Below are positions 14,620-16,601 of a DNA stretch of 16,601 bases, one piece after another. Each line of letters opens with the position of its first letter. Position 1 is the first letter of the stretch. The stretch covers positions 1,988 to 18,588 of the forward strand of contig JANLFZ010000061.1 of assembly GCA_024653385.1 (NCBI GenBank), given 5' to 3'. This stretch comes from Thermoguttaceae bacterium. Lineage in GTDB: Bacteria > Planctomycetota > Planctomycetia > Pirellulales > Thermoguttaceae. The notes beneath the pieces were generated by a model. That model ran no database searches. It had not been told where the DNA came from and saw only the letters and a program-made list of their open reading frames with translations. The translations under genes and the position numbers were made by a program.

Positions 14620-15372
14620 TTACCCGAATTCCCCGTTGACGTATCGTTCGGTCAGTCGTTGCGAGGGGGCGGTGAACAGCTTCTCGGTTTCGTCGACTTC
14701 GATCAGCCGGCCCGAGCTGAAAAAGGCCGTGCGGTCGGCCAGGCGCCGGGCCTGCTGCACGAGGTTCGTCACCAGCACGATCGTGGTCTGGCACTTCAGT
14801 TCGCGCAGGATGTCTTCGATCTTCATCGTGGTGACGGGATCGATGGCGATCGAGAACTCGTCGAGGCATAGGATTTCGGGCTGGAGCGACAGCGCCCGGG
14901 CGAGCGTCAATCGCTGCTGCTGCCCGCCCGACAGTCGCGTGCCGAGGATATCGAGGCGGTCCTTCACCTCGTCCCAGAGCATGGCCTGGCGCAGGCACCG
15001 TTCGACCAACTCGTCGAGCCGGCGGCGGTCGTGGATCCCCGCCCGCCGCGGCGCGTAGGCCACGTTCTCGTAGACCGACAGGGGCAGTCCCACGGGCAGC
15101 GGAAAGACCATGCCCACGCGGCGCCGCAGCTCGTATACGTTGCGCAGGCGATAGACGTCCTGGCCGTCGACGAGCACCTGCCCCGACACCCGGGCGCCGG
15201 GCACGAAGTCGATGGTTCGGTTGATGCACCTCAACAGGGTCGTCTTGCCCGAGTTCGCCGGCCCGATGATCCCGAAGATCTGCCGCGAGGGAATCTCCAG
15301 CGTCACGTCGCAAAGCGCGGTGCGGTCGCCGTATCGGACCGAGGCGTTCCGGAATTCGATGGGGGGGCGCAT
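14620..15372 (-). CDS. pstB: PstB-like ATPase lacking Q-loop Gln and H-loop His
   Basis: A 250-residue ABC ATPase aligning over its whole length with PstB, including LRCINR, KDRLDILGTRLSGGQQQRL and a C-terminal TERYVNGEFG. Walker A is GPANSGKT (37-44) and the signature LSGGQ (147-151) is perfect. Three ATP-site elements differ. The Q-loop Gln is Pro (VGMVFPLP, P91). The H-loop His is Asn (VLVTNLV, N203). Walker B LDEP reads LDEF, with D-loop SIAID instead of SALD. The catalytic Glu after Walker B (E172) is kept. The gene lies 7 nt after pstA and 7 nt before the second pstB. The pattern suggests the non-catalytic half of a heterodimer with the next gene product rather than decay, since the frame and all other PstB regions are well preserved. 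Confidence 0.9.
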   Translation of the reverse strand: MRPPIEFRNASVRYGDRTALCDVTLEIPSRQIFGIIGPANSGKTTLLRCINRTIDFVPGARVSGQVLVDGQDVYRLRNVYELRRRVGMVFPLPVGLPLSVYENVAYAPRRAGIHDRRRLDELVERCLRQAMLWDEVKDRLDILGTRLSGGQQQRLTLARALSLQPEILCLDEFSIAIDPVTTMKIEDILRELKCQTTIVLVTNLVQQARRLADRTAFFSSGRLIEVDETEKLFTAPSQRLTERYVNGEFG

Positions 15373-15379
15373 CGGCGGC

Positions 15380-16601
15380 CTACCATTTCTTGCGCGAACG
15401 CAGGTACATCCGCAGCCCGATCGACAGGCTGTTGACCACCAACACCAGGCCGATGAGCACCACCGCCGTGCCGTACTGGATCGGATCGGACACCCCGCGG
15501 ACCTGGGTGGCCAGCGTGAAGAGGTGCATCGACAGGGCCATGAAACGGTCGTCCAGGCCGTAGGGGACGAACGAGGCCAGCCCGTGGTCGGCGACGGGCA
15601 CGAAGAACACGGCCCCCGTGAAGAGGATCGGGGCGGTCTCGCCCGCCGCGCGCGACACCTGCAGGATCACCCCGGTAAGAATCCCGCTGATCGAGTTCGG
15701 CAGCACGATCGTGCGGATCGTCTGCCACCGCGTGGCCCCCAGGTTCCAGCAGGCCTCGCGGAAGGCCATGGGCACCGAGGCCAGCGCTTCGCGCGTGCTG
15801 GTGATGATCACCGGAAGGGTCATCACCGCCACGGTGCACGAGGCGGCCAAGAGCGAGCGGCCCATTCGGAAGAACAACACGAATGCCCCCACCCCAAACA
15901 GCGCGTGGACGATGCTCGGGACGCCCGCCAGATTCACCACCGCGAGGTTGATCAGTCGCGTCAACCAGTTGTCGCGCGCGTACTCGTTGAGGTAGACCCC
16001 GGCCAGCACGCCCACCGGCGCGGCCACCATAAGCGAACCGAGCACCAGAAAAAACGTGCCCACCAACGGCGCCCAGATGCCGCCTGCGGTCATGTAGTCC
16101 TTGGGGTTCTCCCACAAGAACGCGAGGGAAAGCGCCGGCCAGGCCATGACCAGCAAGTACCCGAGAATCGCAAACACCGGCGCCACCAGCGTCATCGCCA
16201 TGAGCATGAAGACCGTCTTGGCAACGGTCTCCTTGGCCTTCTTCCGGCGTTCCAGGGGGCCGGCGGTGAACATCTCGTGGTGCCAAAGGCGGATCCGCTC
16301 GCCGGGACGCAGCTCCAGCTCGCCGATCCGTTCCAGGTCGACCAGTTCGTCCACCGCGGCATCGAGCCCCCACCAGGGCATCGTCTCGGTTCCGTCACCC
16401 TCGCCGCCGCCACCGCCGGTCCGGAGATTCACATGGAAAGCGTGGCGGGGCCGCCTGGGGCGCGCGGGCGGGCCGTCGGCCGGCTCGCAAACAATGTCCA
16501 GCCACCGCAACGAGGTCTCGGCCTCGGCTGGGGCGGGGCGCCACCGCCGGGTCGCTTCGAGCGCCTCGCGCAGCGTGGTGTATCCCGACCCGGCCGACGG
16601 C
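15380..16601 (-). CDS. pstA: Phosphate ABC transporter permease PstA, N-terminus open at right edge
   Basis: The C-terminal part is a clear PstA, one of the two membrane subunits forming the phosphate channel. The first membrane segment is around FMLMAMTLVAPVFAILGYLL, followed by GIWAPLVGTFFLVLGSLMVA and the LNEYA segment. The ATPase-coupling EAA loop is REACWNLGATRWQTIRTIVL with LP following, and RAAGETAPIL comes next. Six membrane segments fit. The frame is open through 16601 with no stop, so the start may lie outside the window. A TTG at 16510 and an ATG at 16381 (within TETMPWWGLD) are internal alternatives. At least 85-120 residues precede the first membrane segment, with a Pro/Arg-rich and poly-Gly stretch and then an acidic segment (DELVDLERIGELELRPGE). 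Usual PstA proteins lack this. Two pstB genes follow 7 nt downstream. Confidence 0.88.
   Translation of the reverse strand, partial: PSAGSGYTTLREALEATRRWRPAPAEAETSLRWLDIVCEPADGPPARPRRPRHAFHVNLRTGGGGGEGDGTETMPWWGLDAAVDELVDLERIGELELRPGERIRLWHHEMFTAGPLERRKKAKETVAKTVFMLMAMTLVAPVFAILGYLLVMAWPALSLAFLWENPKDYMTAGGIWAPLVGTFFLVLGSLMVAAPVGVLAGVYLNEYARDNWLTRLINLAVVNLAGVPSIVHALFGVGAFVLFFRMGRSLLAASCTVAVMTLPVIITSTREALASVPMAFREACWNLGATRWQTIRTIVLPNSISGILTGVILQVSRAAGETAPILFTGAVFFVPVADHGLASFVPYGLDDRFMALSMHLFTLATQVRGVSDPIQYGTAVVLIGLVLVVNSLSIGLRMYLRSRKKW

Noticed and set aside
14620..15372. The upstream PstB-like gene as a decaying pseudogene
   Set aside because: The frame is complete, of normal length, and the ABC signature and PstB-specific C-terminus are well kept; its defects complement those of the adjacent pstB.

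Overview
This is a GC-rich, densely coded window with mostly conserved bacterial housekeeping genes. Several traits suggest a planctomycete, probably Pirellulales-like: a Tat-exported Gfo/Idh/MocA oxidoreductase beside a secreted glycosidase-like protein, a Tad pilus locus with very small pilins, and an intergenic motif of the type CTCGCTGGCGCTTCGGGTT. No rRNA or marker phylogeny is available here, so this assignment is inference.

Layout. (1) Positions 1-3253, minus strand: a Tad (tight adherence) pilus module in the order cpaF/tadA ATPase, two Flp-like prepilins, a CpaA/TadV prepilin peptidase, and a TadE-like protein that runs off the left edge. (2) 3450-4942, plus strand: moaC overlapping a long-chain polyprenyl diphosphate synthase by one base. 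(3) 4943-5101: a convergent gap with three copies of a short repeat, two of them inverted. (4) 5102-10378, minus strand: SRP RNA (ffs), dnaX, ybaB, recR, rpoN and nrdR. The dnaX-ybaB-recR order is the classic conserved one, and the SRP RNA lies just upstream of dnaX as in Bacillus. dnaX carries an A9 slippery run, a hairpin 6 nt downstream and an immediate -1 stop, which together form a tau/gamma frameshift cassette. (5) 10577-13213, plus strand: a secreted glycoside-hydrolase-like protein and a Tat-exported oxidoreductase, probably for sugar or glycan metabolism. (6) 13217-16601, minus strand: a DinB-like protein and the end of a phosphate-transport (pst) operon, pstA-pstB-pstB. pstA is open at the right edge.

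The most notable system is the pst operon. It encodes two PstB-type ATPases with complementary motif loss. The downstream one keeps Walker A, Walker B, Q-loop and H-loop but has lost LSGGQ. The upstream one keeps LSGGQ but has lost the Q-loop Gln and H-loop His. This predicts an obligate heterodimer with one consensus and one degenerate ATP site, in an importer whose ATPase is normally described as a symmetric homodimer. The dnaX frameshift cassette is the second most notable feature.
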